This document shows, piece by piece, positions 39,695 through 50,468 of a DNA stretch of 64,000 bases (positions within the stretch are counted from its first letter, which is position 1; every line of letters starts with the position of its first letter). A program made the translations under genes and the position numbers. Source of the DNA: Cupriavidus campinensis (lineage in GTDB: Bacteria > Pseudomonadota > Gammaproteobacteria > Burkholderiales > Burkholderiaceae); assembly GCF_905397395.1 (NCBI RefSeq), contig NZ_CAJPVH010000013.1, forward strand, positions 1-64,000, read 5' to 3'. The notes beneath the pieces were generated by a model. That model was not told the origin of the DNA, did no database searches, and saw nothing but the letters and a program-made list of their open reading frames with translations.

Positions 39695-41260
39695 TTACTG
39701 CTTGATGTCGATCTCGTCGAAGTTGAACGAGCCGTCAGGCATCACGTAGGCGCCGCTCAGGCGCTTGGAACGCGCGAACAGCACCTTCTCCGTGATCAGG
39801 AACGCCCACGGGGCATCCTTCCAGATCCGTTCCTGGGCGTCCTTGTACAGCCTGGCCTTCTCGGCGCGGTCCGTCGTGCGCAGCGCGCCGGCGATGTCCG
39901 CATCGACCTGGTCGTTCTTGTAGTACGCCGTGTTCAGCAGCTTCGGCGGCATCGATTCCGAGGCCAGCAGCGGGCGCAGCGCCCAGTCCGACTCGCCCGT
40001 CGACGACGACCAGCCCACGTAGTACAGGCGCACGCCGGCGTCCTCGGGCTTCTGCACCGACTCCACGCGCTCCACGCGCTGGCCGGCTTCCAGGGCCTGC
40101 ACCTGCGCCTTGATGCCCACCTGTTGCAGCTGCTGCTGCACGAACTGGATCACCTTCTGGGCGGTGGTGTGGTTGTAGGCCGACCACAGCGTGGTCTCGA
40201 AGCCGTTCGGGTAGCCGGCTTCCTTCAGCAGCTCGCGGGCCTTGGCCGGGTCATACGGCCACGGGCCCAGCTTCTCGGCGAAGTCCACGCCCGGCGGCAC
40301 CACACCCTGGGCCGGCACGGCGTAGCCGGCGAAGGCCACCTTGGCCAGCGCGTCCTTGTTGATGGCGTAGTTGATGGCCTGGCGCACCTTCGGGTCGTTG
40401 AACGGCTTGACCTGGGTGTTGAACGACACGTAGCGCTGGATGATCGACGGACCGTCGATCAGGTCCACCTTCGGGCTGGCCTTCAGCACGGCGGCCTGCT
40501 CGAACGGAATGCTGAACGCGAAGTCCGCCTCGCCGGTCTGCATCACGGCCGAGCGGGTGTTGTTGTCCACCACCGGCTTCCAGGTGATGGTGTCGATCTT
40601 CGGGTAGCCCGTCTTCCAGTAGCCGGCAAACTTCTTGCCCTTCAGGTAGTCGGTCTGCTTCCATTCGACGAACTCGAACGGGCCCGTGCCAACCGGGTGG
40701 AAGGCGATTTCCTTGCCGTACTTCTTCAGCGCGGTCGGGCTGATCATCACGGCCGACGGGTGGGCCAGCACGTTGATGAACGGCGAGAACTGCTCCTTCA
40801 GCGTGATCTTGACCGTGGCCGGGTCCACCACCTCGGTCTTGGCCACGCGGTTGAACAGCGTGTAGCGCTTGAGCTTGTTGGCCGGATCGGTCACGCGGTC
40901 CAGGTTGGCCTTGACGGCGGTGGCGTCGAAGGTGGTGCCGTCGTGGAACTTGATGCCCTTCTTGAGCTTGATCGTGTAGACCAGACCGTCCTTGGTCACG
41001 TCGTAGCTGTCAGCCAGCACGTTGACCAGCTTCAGGTCCTTGTCGAAGCCGAACAGGCCCTGGTAGAACGACTTCACGGCTGCCTGCGACAGCGTGTCGT
41101 TGGCATCGTACGGATCGAGCGTGGTGAACGTCGAGTACACGGCCATCACGGCGTCCTTGGCCGCGAACGCCGGGGTCGCGCCCAGCATGCCCATCGCGCC
41201 AATCGCGCTCATCGCCACGGCGCCGGCGATCAGGCGCGGCGAAACCATACGGGTAGACAT
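39695..41260 (-). CDS. gsiB: Periplasmic peptide-binding protein (GsiB-like)
   Basis: The 521-residue protein is a family-5 solute-binding protein. It has a signal peptide (about 1-34, ending ATPAFAAKD) and the typical segments [49 protein letters not shown] and [19 protein letters not shown] 41260 follows AGGAGAAGAG at a good distance. It captures the substrate for the importer encoded around it. The E. coli relative binds glutathione; the presence of D- and isoaspartyl-specific peptidases in this operon suggests that unusual short peptides may also be bound. Confidence 0.93.
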   Translation of the reverse strand: MSTRMVSPRLIAGAVAMSAIGAMGMLGATPAFAAKDAVMAVYSTFTTLDPYDANDTLSQAAVKSFYQGLFGFDKDLKLVNVLADSYDVTKDGLVYTIKLKKGIKFHDGTTFDATAVKANLDRVTDPANKLKRYTLFNRVAKTEVVDPATVKITLKEQFSPFINVLAHPSAVMISPTALKKYGKEIAFHPVGTGPFEFVEWKQTDYLKGKKFAGYWKTGYPKIDTITWKPVVDNNTRSAVMQTGEADFAFSIPFEQAAVLKASPKVDLIDGPSIIQRYVSFNTQVKPFNDPKVRQAINYAINKDALAKVAFAGYAVPAQGVVPPGVDFAEKLGPWPYDPAKARELLKEAGYPNGFETTLWSAYNHTTAQKVIQFVQQQLQQVGIKAQVQALEAGQRVERVESVQKPEDAGVRLYYVGWSSSTGESDWALRPLLASESMPPKLLNTAYYKNDQVDADIAGALRTTDRAEKARLYKDAQERIWKDAPWAFLITEKVLFARSKRLSGAYVMPDGSFNFDEIDIKQ

Positions 41261-41332
41261 ATTTCTCTTCTCCTGTTGGAAAAAATCATCGGTACTGCGT
41301 GATGACAAGACTCAAGACTCAATAATCAAGAC

Positions 41333-43225
<1,893 letters not shown>

Positions 43226-43325
43226 GCGACTTGTCCGGTGTGCTGCGATTGCTGCGATCTACTGTGTAGTGACTACGAATTGCTGCGAATGTCTTCGACT
43301 TTGCGATGCTGCGGCATGACGACGG

Positions 43326-44300
43326 TCAACCGTAGATCAACACGCTGACGGGCTCGCCCACGCGCGCCACGCCGCGGTACATGCCCTCGGTGTTGAACGG
43401 GAGCGTGACGTTGCCCTGCCGATCCACGGCAATCAGGCCGCCCCGGCCCTCGATGGCGACCAGCTTCTCCATCACCACGCGGCGCGCCGATTCTTCCAGC
43501 GACAGCCCGGCGTAGCGCATCTGCGCGGACACATCGTGCGCGGCCACGGTGCGGATGAACATCTCGCCAGTGCCGGTGGCGGACACGGCCGCCACGTCAT
43601 CGGCATAGCAGCCGGCGCCGAACACGGGCGTATCGCCCACGCGGCCCACCTGCTTGTTGGTCACGCCGCCGGTGGAGGTGGCGGCAGCCAGGTTGCCCTG
43701 GGCGTCGCAGGCCACCGCGCCCACCGTGCCGAATTTCTTGTCCGGGTCGATCGGGTCCGTACCGGCCTGGGCCGCCTTCGCTGCCAGCGCGGCCGCATCA
43801 TGGTCGAGCAAGGCCATGCCGGTGCTCGCCTGGGCGCGCTGCCACTGGTCGTGGCGGGCCTGCGTGAAGTAATAGTCCGGGGCGACCAGTTCGAGCCCCT
43901 GCGCCTCGGCAAACGCCTCGGCACCGTCGGCGGCGAACAGCACGTGTTCGCTGTGCTCCAGCACGGCCCGCGCGGCCAGCACCGGGTTGCGCACGCGCGT
44001 CACGCAGGCCACGGCGCCGGCGTTGCGCGTGGCGCCGTCCATCACGGCGGCGTCCAGCTCGAACGTCCCGGCGTGGGTCAGCACGGCGCCCTTGCCGGCA
44101 TTGAACAGCGGGCAGTCCTCGAGCAGGCGCACCGCTTCGGTCACGGCGTCGAGCGCGCTGCCGCCCTCGGCCAGCACACGTTGGCCGGCCAGCAGCACCT
44201 GCTCCAGCGCGGCGGTGTATTCGCGTTCACGGTTGGCATCCATGGCGGCACGGGTAATCGTGCCGGCGCCACCGTGGATGGCAATGACAGCCTGGGTCAT
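43326..44300 (-). CDS. iaaA: Isoaspartyl peptidase / plant-type L-asparaginase
   Basis: The 324-residue protein begins MTQAVIAIHGGAG, close to E. coli IaaA. It is an Ntn hydrolase that cleaves itself at Gly191-Thr192 (KKFGTVGAVACD), making Thr192 the nucleophile. It has the substrate-binding segments GGVTNKQVGRVGDTP and GTGEMFIRTVAAHD. It hydrolyses isoaspartyl dipeptides, formed by protein damage, and asparagine. A GTG codon at 44312 that overlaps the regulator stop (GTGA) is an alternative start; ATG 44300 is preferred because it matches the family N-terminus. It sits between the regulator and the gsi-like importer, as in the enteric iaaA-gsi operon. Confidence 0.94.
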   Translation of the reverse strand: MTQAVIAIHGGAGTITRAAMDANREREYTAALEQVLLAGQRVLAEGGSALDAVTEAVRLLEDCPLFNAGKGAVLTHAGTFELDAAVMDGATRNAGAVACVTRVRNPVLAARAVLEHSEHVLFAADGAEAFAEAQGLELVAPDYYFTQARHDQWQRAQASTGMALLDHDAAALAAKAAQAGTDPIDPDKKFGTVGAVACDAQGNLAAATSTGGVTNKQVGRVGDTPVFGAGCYADDVAAVSATGTGEMFIRTVAAHDVSAQMRYAGLSLEESARRVVMEKLVAIEGRGGLIAVDRQGNVTLPFNTEGMYRGVARVGEPVSVLIYG

Positions 44301-44308
44301 GACAGCTT

Positions 44309-45223
44309 TCACTCAGTAGATTCGGAAGATTTCGAGGCGCCCCGCTCGCGCTGGCCCGCACCGGGTGCGTCATAGAGCCAGGGCAGCAGGAATTCGGTCA
44401 TCTCGGCGGCCGCCTTGACGGAGCGCGCCGAACGATAGGCCACGGCACCGCACAGCGCCTCGATCAGCGCGAGCACCGTGGCGTCGGAATTAGCGGAAAG
44501 ACGATTGCCGGCGTTGGCATACAGCGCGATATCGGCCAGCGGCGCCAGCGGCGAGGTCGGGCCATCCGTCAGCGCCAGCAGCCTGCCGCGATGGGCCTTC
44601 ACGCGCTTGGCCAGCACCATGCTGTCCGTCACATATCGGGGAAAGGCGATGGCGATGACCAGGTCTTGCGGCTGGAGCTTGAACAGTTGCCGCGCCGCGT
44701 GCGACGCGCCGCCCACCGTCGACACCGACGTCACCATGCGGCAGTGCATCTCCAGCCCGTGCTGGAGCAGCCCGGCCAGGAAGCCGCTTGCGCCAAAGCC
44801 CATCACATACACGCGCTCGGCGGCGAGGATGGCATCGACGGCCCGCTCGCAGGCCTCGGCATCGAGCGCGCGGCGCGTGGCTTCGAGGTTGCGCGCGCCG
44901 TCGTCCAGCGCGGCGGCGAAGACCTCGGCCACCGTCGTCGGGCGGGCCAGTTCGTCGCGCAGGCGCTCCACCGGGGCCAGCGTGGCCTCGAAGCCGCGCA
45001 CGAGTTCGGCGCGGAACTGCGGATAACCTTCGAAGCCGAGCGCCCGGGCAAAGCGGTTGGCCGTGGCCACGGACACATTCACAGCCGTCGCGAATTCGTC
45101 GATGCGCATGGTCGCCGCGCGGAACAGGTTGTCCAGCACGTACTGCGCCATGCGCTGATGCGCGGGCGTCAGCGTGGGCAAGCTGCGGGCGATGCGTTCG
45201 GAAATCGACTGGCCTTCGGACAT
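44309..45223 (-). CDS. RpiR/MurR-family transcriptional regulator
   Basis: The 304-residue protein has an N-terminal HTH_6 domain (LTPAHQRMAQYVLDNLFRAA, then ATAVNVSVATANRFARALGF) and a C-terminal SIS domain (about 125-265, VYVMGFGASGFLAGLLQHGL, LVIAIAFPRYVTDS). SIS domains normally bind phosphosugars; here the target is likely the peptidase/importer operon that follows directly. The start at ATG 45223 places the DNA-binding domain at the usual distance. It is the first gene of the cluster and its stop overlaps a possible GTG start of iaaA. A candidate operator lies about 90 bp upstream. Confidence 0.9.
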   Translation of the reverse strand: MSEGQSISERIARSLPTLTPAHQRMAQYVLDNLFRAATMRIDEFATAVNVSVATANRFARALGFEGYPQFRAELVRGFEATLAPVERLRDELARPTTVAEVFAAALDDGARNLEATRRALDAEACERAVDAILAAERVYVMGFGASGFLAGLLQHGLEMHCRMVTSVSTVGGASHAARQLFKLQPQDLVIAIAFPRYVTDSMVLAKRVKAHRGRLLALTDGPTSPLAPLADIALYANAGNRLSANSDATVLALIEALCGAVAYRSARSVKAAAEMTEFLLPWLYDAPGAGQRERGASKSSESTE

Positions 45224-45312
45224 GTCTGGGGGAAAGAACCGGTTCAGGGCGCCGCGCGCACCATCCCGGAAAGTCCTTTGATGAAAAGGCACTTTCCCGG
45301 TGCGGCGGTCTA

Positions 45313-45328
45313 TGTAAATAAATTTACA
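45313..45328. promoter_or_regulatory. Candidate RpiR-type operator
   Basis: A perfect 7-bp inverted repeat TGTAAAT-AA-ATTTACA lies in the otherwise GC-rich gap between the divergent RpiR-type regulator and yheS genes. RpiR-family sites such as those of HexR have a similar TGTA(A/G)T..A(C/T)TACA form, so autoregulation of the peptidase operon is plausible. Binding is inferred. Confidence 0.5.
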
Positions 45329-45503
45329 CGCAAACCCCGTACCAGGAGAACTGGGAAGTGACGAATTAGGGGAAATCCCTGAATACATGGATACGGACAT
45401 GGGCCGCGGGGCCGGCCGGCGCCAGCGAGACCGGCCACCGGGCGCGCTACAATGCCGGCCTGCCCGCCTCCGGGCGCGTCCTTCGCCTTATCTCCCAGTC
45501 CTC

Positions 45504-47438
45504 GTGATCCGAATCGACCAGCTAGTCCTCCAGCGCGGCACCAAGGTGCTGTTCGACCACACCAGCGTGACGCTCAACCCGGGCGAGCGCGTCGGCCTTG
45601 TCGGCGCCAACGGCAGCGGCAAGTCCACGCTGTTCGGCATGCTGCGGGGCGAGCTGCACCCGGATGGCGGCGATGTCTTCGTGCCCGCGCAGTGGCGTAT
45701 CGCGCACGTGGCGCAGGAAACCCCGGCGGTAGACCGCTCGGCTGTGGACTATGTGATCGATGGCGACACCCGGCTGCGCGAGATCGAAGCACGCATCGCC
45801 GCCGCCCAGGCCAGTGGCGACGGGAGCGCCGAGGGCGAGGCCCACGCCGCCTTCGCCGATGCCGACGGCTACACCGCGCCGGCCCGTGCCGAGGCCCTGC
45901 TGCTGGGGCTGGGCTTCACGCTGCCACAGGTGTCGCAGCCCGTGGCGTCGTTCTCGGGCGGCTGGCGCATGCGCCTGAACCTGGCCCAGGCGCTGATGTG
46001 CCCGTCCGACCTGCTGCTGCTCGACGAACCGACCAACCACCTGGATCTGGACGCCATCGTCTGGCTGGAAGACTGGCTGGCGCGCTACCCGGGCACGCTG
46101 GTGATGATTTCCCACGATCGCGAGTTCCTCGACGCGATCTGCAACGTCACCGTCCATATCGAGAACCAGCAGTTGCGCCGTTACGGCGGCAATTACACGC
46201 AGTTCGAGACCCTGCGACTCCAGCAGATGGCCCTGCAGCAGTCGGCCTACGCGCGCCAGCAGAAGGAAATCGCGCATCTGGAATCGTTCATCAACCGCTT
46301 CAAGGCCAAGGCCACCAAGGCGCGCCAGGCGCAGAGCCGCGTCAAGGCGCTCGAGAAGATGGAGCGGCTGGCGCCGGTGCACGTGGCGGCCGGCTTCGCC
46401 TTCGAGTTCCGCGAGCCCGATTCGGCGCCGAACCCGATGATGGTGCTCGAAGGGGTGGATTGCGGCTACGCCGAGGCCGAGCCGCCCGTGACCATCCTGC
46501 ACAACCTGGCGATGTCGATCCAGAACGGCCAGCGCATCGGCCTGCTTGGCGCCAACGGCCAGGGCAAGTCCACGCTGGTCAAGACGCTGGCCGGCACGCA
46601 GGCGCCGATGAACGGCACGCTGCGGCTGGGCAAGGGGCTGGTGATCGGCTATTTCGCCCAGCACCAGTTGGAAACCCTGCGCGACCATGATTCCCCGCTC
46701 CAGCATCTGGCGCGGCTGGCGCCGGACGTGCGCGAGCAGGAATTGCGCGACTTCCTGGGCAGCTTCAACTTCCGGGGCGACATGGCCACCGCGCCGATCG
46801 AACCCTTCTCGGGCGGGGAAAAGGCCCGGCTGGCGCTGTCGCTGATCGTCTGGCAGAAGCCCAACTTCCTGCTGCTGGACGAGCCGACCAACCACCTGGA
46901 CCTCGACACCCGCGAGGCCCTGACCATGGCGCTGGCCCAGTTCGAAGGCACGCTGATCCTGGTCTCCCACGACCGGCACCTGCTGCGCGCCACCTCCGAC
47001 CAGTTCATGCTGGTGGCGGACGGCACCATCCGCCCGTTCGACGGCGACCTGGACGACTACCGCGACTGGCTGCTCCAGCAGGCCGCCGCCAAGCGCAACG
47101 CCGCCACGGCGGTGCATGCCTCCGAAGCCGCGGCGGACGCCGGCGCCAACGTCAACCGCAAGGACCAGCGCCGCGCCGAAGCCGACGAGCGCCAGCGCCT
47201 CTCCGTCCTGCGCAAGCCGCTGACCAAGGAACTGGAAAAAGTCGAAAAGCGCATGGCCGCGCTCCAGACCGACAAGACCGCCATCGACGCCTTCATGGCC
47301 GACGAGACCAGCTACGCCGAAGCCAACAAGGCCAGGCTGATGGAAATGCTGAAGCGCCAGGGCGAAGTCACCAGCGAACTGGAACAGCTGGAGGAGCGCT
47401 GGCTGGAACTGCAGGAGCAGATCGAACAGATCGCGTGA
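45504..47438 (+). CDS. yheS: ABC-F ATPase, YheS type
   Basis: The 644-residue protein starts at GTG 45504 (IRIDQLVLQRGTKVLFDHTS), matching the YheS N-terminus; an in-frame upstream extension is rejected. It has two ABC domains with Walker A GANGSGKS and GANGQGKS, signatures FSGGWRMRL and FSGGEKARL, and the motif LLLDEPTNHLDLD twice. The inter-domain linker KAKATKARQAQSRVKALEKM is the P-site tRNA interaction motif region of ABC-F proteins. The C-terminus is a charged coiled coil (about 570-640). ABC-F proteins act on the ribosome; YheS helps with certain stalling sequences. It is a single gene, divergent from the RpiR regulator. Confidence 0.95.
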   Translation: MIRIDQLVLQRGTKVLFDHTSVTLNPGERVGLVGANGSGKSTLFGMLRGELHPDGGDVFVPAQWRIAHVAQETPAVDRSAVDYVIDGDTRLREIEARIAAAQASGDGSAEGEAHAAFADADGYTAPARAEALLLGLGFTLPQVSQPVASFSGGWRMRLNLAQALMCPSDLLLLDEPTNHLDLDAIVWLEDWLARYPGTLVMISHDREFLDAICNVTVHIENQQLRRYGGNYTQFETLRLQQMALQQSAYARQQKEIAHLESFINRFKAKATKARQAQSRVKALEKMERLAPVHVAAGFAFEFREPDSAPNPMMVLEGVDCGYAEAEPPVTILHNLAMSIQNGQRIGLLGANGQGKSTLVKTLAGTQAPMNGTLRLGKGLVIGYFAQHQLETLRDHDSPLQHLARLAPDVREQELRDFLGSFNFRGDMATAPIEPFSGGEKARLALSLIVWQKPNFLLLDEPTNHLDLDTREALTMALAQFEGTLILVSHDRHLLRATSDQFMLVADGTIRPFDGDLDDYRDWLLQQAAAKRNAATAVHASEAAADAGANVNRKDQRRAEADERQRLSVLRKPLTKELEKVEKRMAALQTDKTAIDAFMADETSYAEANKARLMEMLKRQGEVTSELEQLEERWLELQEQIEQIA

Positions 47439-47557
47439 CGGCTCGGAAATTGGCGATATTGCTCCCCACTTGATCCCTGTCAGCCTCCGGTCTTCCCCAT
47501 CGCTACACCCTTCGACGACCGTTTCCATCCTGGATTCGGAACATCGAAAGGAAGCTC

Positions 47558-47920
47558 ATGCGGAAGATCCCTCTCTTCGCCATACTGTCCTGGTCTGCCA
47601 GCACCTGTTTGGCAGCCGGCCCGATTCCACCACGCCTGACCGGCGAACAGTTGGTGGAGCGCTACGGCAAAACCGGAACTGAGTTATTCACGCTACGCGA
47701 TCAATCGTATCTTGACGGCTATCTCGCCGGCGCCGCCGATGCAGGGGAGGGACAAGCGTGGTGTAACACTGGCAAGGTGCAGCGCGGCGAAATCGACTCT
47801 TACGTTGTTGGCGAAATCAGGGATGTTCGCCCCGAGCACCGGCGGGGCAACGCTGCGCCGCTTGTCACTAGCGCGCTCCAGCGAAAATTCCCCTGCCCTT
47901 CTAGCGGGAAGGCGCGATGA
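47558..47920 (+). CDS. tai4: Tai4-type (Rap1a family) T6SS immunity protein
   Basis: The 120-residue protein has a signal peptide (about 1-20, MRKIPLFAILSWSASTCLAA) and the Rap1a/Tai pattern: LTGEQLVERYG, YLDGYLAGAADAG, WCNTG, a conserved helix with APLVTSALQ and a terminal FPC. The two cysteines (WC and FPC) are the usual disulfide pair. Such proteins sit in the periplasm and block type VI peptidoglycan amidases. A good ribosome site (AAAGGAAG) precedes ATG 47558. Its stop overlaps the start of the Tae4 gene by ATGA, so immunity is translated before the effector, a safe order. Confidence 0.87.
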   Translation: MRKIPLFAILSWSASTCLAAGPIPPRLTGEQLVERYGKTGTELFTLRDQSYLDGYLAGAADAGEGQAWCNTGKVQRGEIDSYVVGEIRDVRPEHRRGNAAPLVTSALQRKFPCPSSGKAR

Positions 47921-48384
47921 AACCAACGTTCATGGCCGTGCAATCCCACTATCAAAGCAGAAAGACCGTCATAAAGGAGCAGCTTTTCGCAGAAATCGGC
48001 TGGGAAGACCTTATCCCCAAACCCGAATACAACAATACCTGCGCCATCCGCGTAAGTCTGGCACTCATCAAATGTGGATTCACCCTTAACGGCAGGATCG
48101 CCATCAAGAAAGGCAAGTACAAGGGGAAGCTCATTGAGCCTGGCCAGGCAAAACTGGCAAGAATGCTTGCCGAACGCCAATACCTGGGGCCACCAGAAAT
48201 CTTCCCGCGCGATGACGCCTTGCGTTCAATAGGAAACCGGCGAGGCGTTATAGCGTTCTGGAATATTCCGGATTACATGAGCGGTCGGGGCGGCCACATC
48301 GATATCGTTACCGGCGCCTATCAGGCATGTGGCTCAACTTGTTTCTGGGATGCCAAGACAATATGGTTCTGGCCCCTGGCCTGA
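47917..48384 (+). CDS. tae4: Tae4-type T6SS amidase effector
   Basis: The 155-residue protein has the NlpC/P60-like layout of Tae4: catalytic Cys42 in YNNTCAIRVSLAL, His127 in SGRGGHIDIV, a cysteine pair near the end (Cys138 and Cys142, ACGSTCFW) and the final strand TIWFWPL. Tae4 cuts the D-Glu-mDAP bond of peptidoglycan in rival periplasms after type VI delivery. It has no signal peptide, as expected for a T6SS cargo. No structural T6SS gene (tss, hcp, vgrG) is in the window, so this is an orphan effector pair that would use a system encoded elsewhere. Confidence 0.88.
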   Translation: MKPTFMAVQSHYQSRKTVIKEQLFAEIGWEDLIPKPEYNNTCAIRVSLALIKCGFTLNGRIAIKKGKYKGKLIEPGQAKLARMLAERQYLGPPEIFPRDDALRSIGNRRGVIAFWNIPDYMSGRGGHIDIVTGAYQACGSTCFWDAKTIWFWPLA

Positions 48385-48395
48385 GATCTGCCAAT

Positions 48396-48424
48396 AAAAA
48401 CGCCACCCTCCCGGGTGGCGTGTT
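48396..48424 (-). terminator. Bidirectional terminator between tae4 and dsbB
   Basis: An 8-bp stem (CGCCACCC / GGGTGGCG, loop TCCC) stands between convergent genes. Read on the minus strand it is followed by TTTTTATT, a good intrinsic terminator for dsbB; on the plus strand TGTTT follows, which is weaker but may end the tai4-tae4 transcript. Confidence 0.8.
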
Positions 48425-48444
48425 TCGTTGCTCTCACCGGCGTC

Positions 48445-48930
48445 TCACCGGTAATTCTTCTCCCGCCGGATCAGCCCCACCGCCAGCGTCAGCGTCAGGA
48501 TCACCAGCCAGATCAGTGACCAGCCGGGGATCGAGATGCCGAACAGCGGGGGCAGCGGCGCGGTGCACAGGCCGTCCGAGAAGAACACCTGGGGCAGCAG
48601 GCGCGCGGTGGGCAGTTGGTTGACCCAGTTTTCCAGCGGATCGATGCCGCACGAGGACTTCGGGTTCAGCAGCAGCGAGACGTGATACCCCGCCACCGCG
48701 ATCCCGGCTACGCCCGACAGCATGCCCAGCCCCTGCCACAGCGTGCGCGTGTTCTGGGCCAGCGCCGCCAGCAGGGAGAACAAGCCGATGCCGACAAAGG
48801 CGAAGCGCTGCATGATGCAGAGCGGGCACGGCTGGTAGCCCTCCACATACTGGAAGTAGAGCGCGGCGCCGAGCATCGCGAACGAGAGCACGGCGATCAG
48901 CAGGAAATAGGCACGGGAATTGGCTTGCAT
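48445..48930 (-). CDS. dsbB: Disulfide bond formation protein DsbB
   Basis: The 161-residue inner-membrane protein has four hydrophobic helices and the two periplasmic cysteine pairs of DsbB: Cys35-Cys38 (YQPCPLCIMQR) and Cys94-Cys122 (KSSCGIDP ... SDGLCTAP). It reoxidises DsbA and passes electrons to quinone. ATG 48930 (MQANSRAYFLL) is preferred to an upstream ATG that would add a polar stretch before the first helix. It is a single gene ending at an intrinsic terminator. The neighbouring Tae4/Tai4 proteins carry disulfides, but no functional link is implied. Confidence 0.95.
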   Translation of the reverse strand: MQANSRAYFLLIAVLSFAMLGAALYFQYVEGYQPCPLCIMQRFAFVGIGLFSLLAALAQNTRTLWQGLGMLSGVAGIAVAGYHVSLLLNPKSSCGIDPLENWVNQLPTARLLPQVFFSDGLCTAPLPPLFGISIPGWSLIWLVILTLTLAVGLIRREKNYR

Positions 48931-49069
48931 GGGGGGTCCGGGACGGAAGAGGCTTCGAGCCGAATTATTACCCATTTTCCGTCCGCCGTTGCCAGTGCCC
49001 CGTCAATCCCACGTCAATCCCACGTCAATCCGCCGCGGCGGATTGCCGCAGCGCCCGCAGTCACGCCGC

Positions 49070-50356
49070 CTAGGCTGCCGAAGCCCCCGCCAGATACCGC
49101 CGGCGCCACGGCTTGAGCACCGCGATGGCGAGCGCCGCCGTGATGATATCCAGCGTGATGGCTACGCCGAATACCGGCATCCAGCTGCCCATGCGCTCGT
49201 GCATCAGCGCCGCCAGCGGGCCGCCGAAGATCGAGCCGATTCCCTGCGAGATATAGAGCCAGCCGTAGTTGGTGGTGGCGAATTTGGTACCGAAGGTATC
49301 GGTCAGCGTGGACGGGAACAGCGAGAAGATCTCGCCCCAGCCCAGGAACACCACGCCCGAGAGCAGCACGAACAGCACCGCGTTCTCGCGCGTGAGCAGC
49401 CACAGCGTCATCGCCACGGCCTCCAGCGCGAAGGCGAAGCACATCGTATTTTCACGACCCCAGCGGTCGGAAATCCAGCCGAACATCGGTCGCGTCAGCC
49501 CGTTGGTGAGCCGGTCGATGGTCAGCGCCAGCGGCAGCGCGGCCATGCCGAAGACCACCGCGTTGGACACCCCGAAGTCCTTGGCGAAGGCGGCCATCTG
49601 CGAGGTGACCATCAGCCCCGACGTGGACATCATCGTCATCATCAGGAACAGCAGCCAGAACAAAGGCATCTTGAGCATCTGACGGGTCGGCACATCCGCC
49701 ACGTTGGAGGGCGTGTACGACGCGCGCACCGGCAGCTGCTCGCCCGGCGCCGGGGCGCGCAGCCCCTGCGAGGCCAGGAAGCCGATCACCGCGAAGATCA
49801 GGCCGAACTGCCACAGCGTGGTCTCCAGCCCCTTGCCTGCCAGCGCCGACGCGATGGGGAACGTGGTGACGATGGCGCCCATGCCGTAGCCGGCCGCGAC
49901 CATGCCGACGGCAAACCCGCGCCGGTCCGGGAACCAGCGCACCATCTGCCCCACCACGCCGATATAGACGATGCCCGTGCCCAGGCCGCCGACCACGCCA
50001 TAGGTCAGGTACAGCATGCCCACGCTCTGGGCCGAGGCGGCCAGCACCCACGACAGCCCGGCCAGCACCGTGCCGGCCGCGATCAGCCGGCGCGGCCCGA
50101 AGCGCTCGATCATCGCGCCCTGGAACGGCGAGAAGAACGTCTGCAGCACAATCAGCAGCGAGAACGTGACCTGCAACTCCGAGAGCGGCACCCCCAGCTT
50201 GGCCGCCAGCGGCTTGGTAAACAGGGTCCAGACATACTGCGGACTGGAAATCGCCATCATGCAGACGAGACCCAGCAACAGTTGCAGCCAGCGCGTGCGC
50301 GCCAGCGGCATGGCCTGCGGCACGCCGAGGGCCGCGTTATCAGCAACGGTACGCAT
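49070..50356 (-). CDS. OFA-family MFS transporter (oxalate/formate antiporter-like)
   Basis: The 428-residue protein has twelve hydrophobic segments and the OFA-type opening RWLQLLLGLVCMMAISSPQY (about 22-41) with FTKPLAAKLGVPLSELQ before helix 2. Loop motifs ERFGPRRLIAAG and SDRWGRENTM are present. ATG 50356 follows AAGGAGTGGTG. OFA members exchange oxalate/formate or carry other monocarboxylates. It lies 112 bp downstream of the gamma-glutamyltransferase-like gene on the same strand and so may export or import a product of that enzyme. The substrate is not readable from sequence. Confidence 0.9.
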   Translation of the reverse strand: MRTVADNAALGVPQAMPLARTRWLQLLLGLVCMMAISSPQYVWTLFTKPLAAKLGVPLSELQVTFSLLIVLQTFFSPFQGAMIERFGPRRLIAAGTVLAGLSWVLAASAQSVGMLYLTYGVVGGLGTGIVYIGVVGQMVRWFPDRRGFAVGMVAAGYGMGAIVTTFPIASALAGKGLETTLWQFGLIFAVIGFLASQGLRAPAPGEQLPVRASYTPSNVADVPTRQMLKMPLFWLLFLMMTMMSTSGLMVTSQMAAFAKDFGVSNAVVFGMAALPLALTIDRLTNGLTRPMFGWISDRWGRENTMCFAFALEAVAMTLWLLTRENAVLFVLLSGVVFLGWGEIFSLFPSTLTDTFGTKFATTNYGWLYISQGIGSIFGGPLAALMHERMGSWMPVFGVAITLDIITAALAIAVLKPWRRRYLAGASAA

Positions 50357-50468
50357 TTGCACCACTCCTTGAGACAGGAACTTCGAGGAAGACACGCGGC
50401 CACGCTTTCGTCATCGTCGTCATGGCGGGCTCGCGCAGGTTGGAACTCAGGAAAATTCGATGCCGGCC

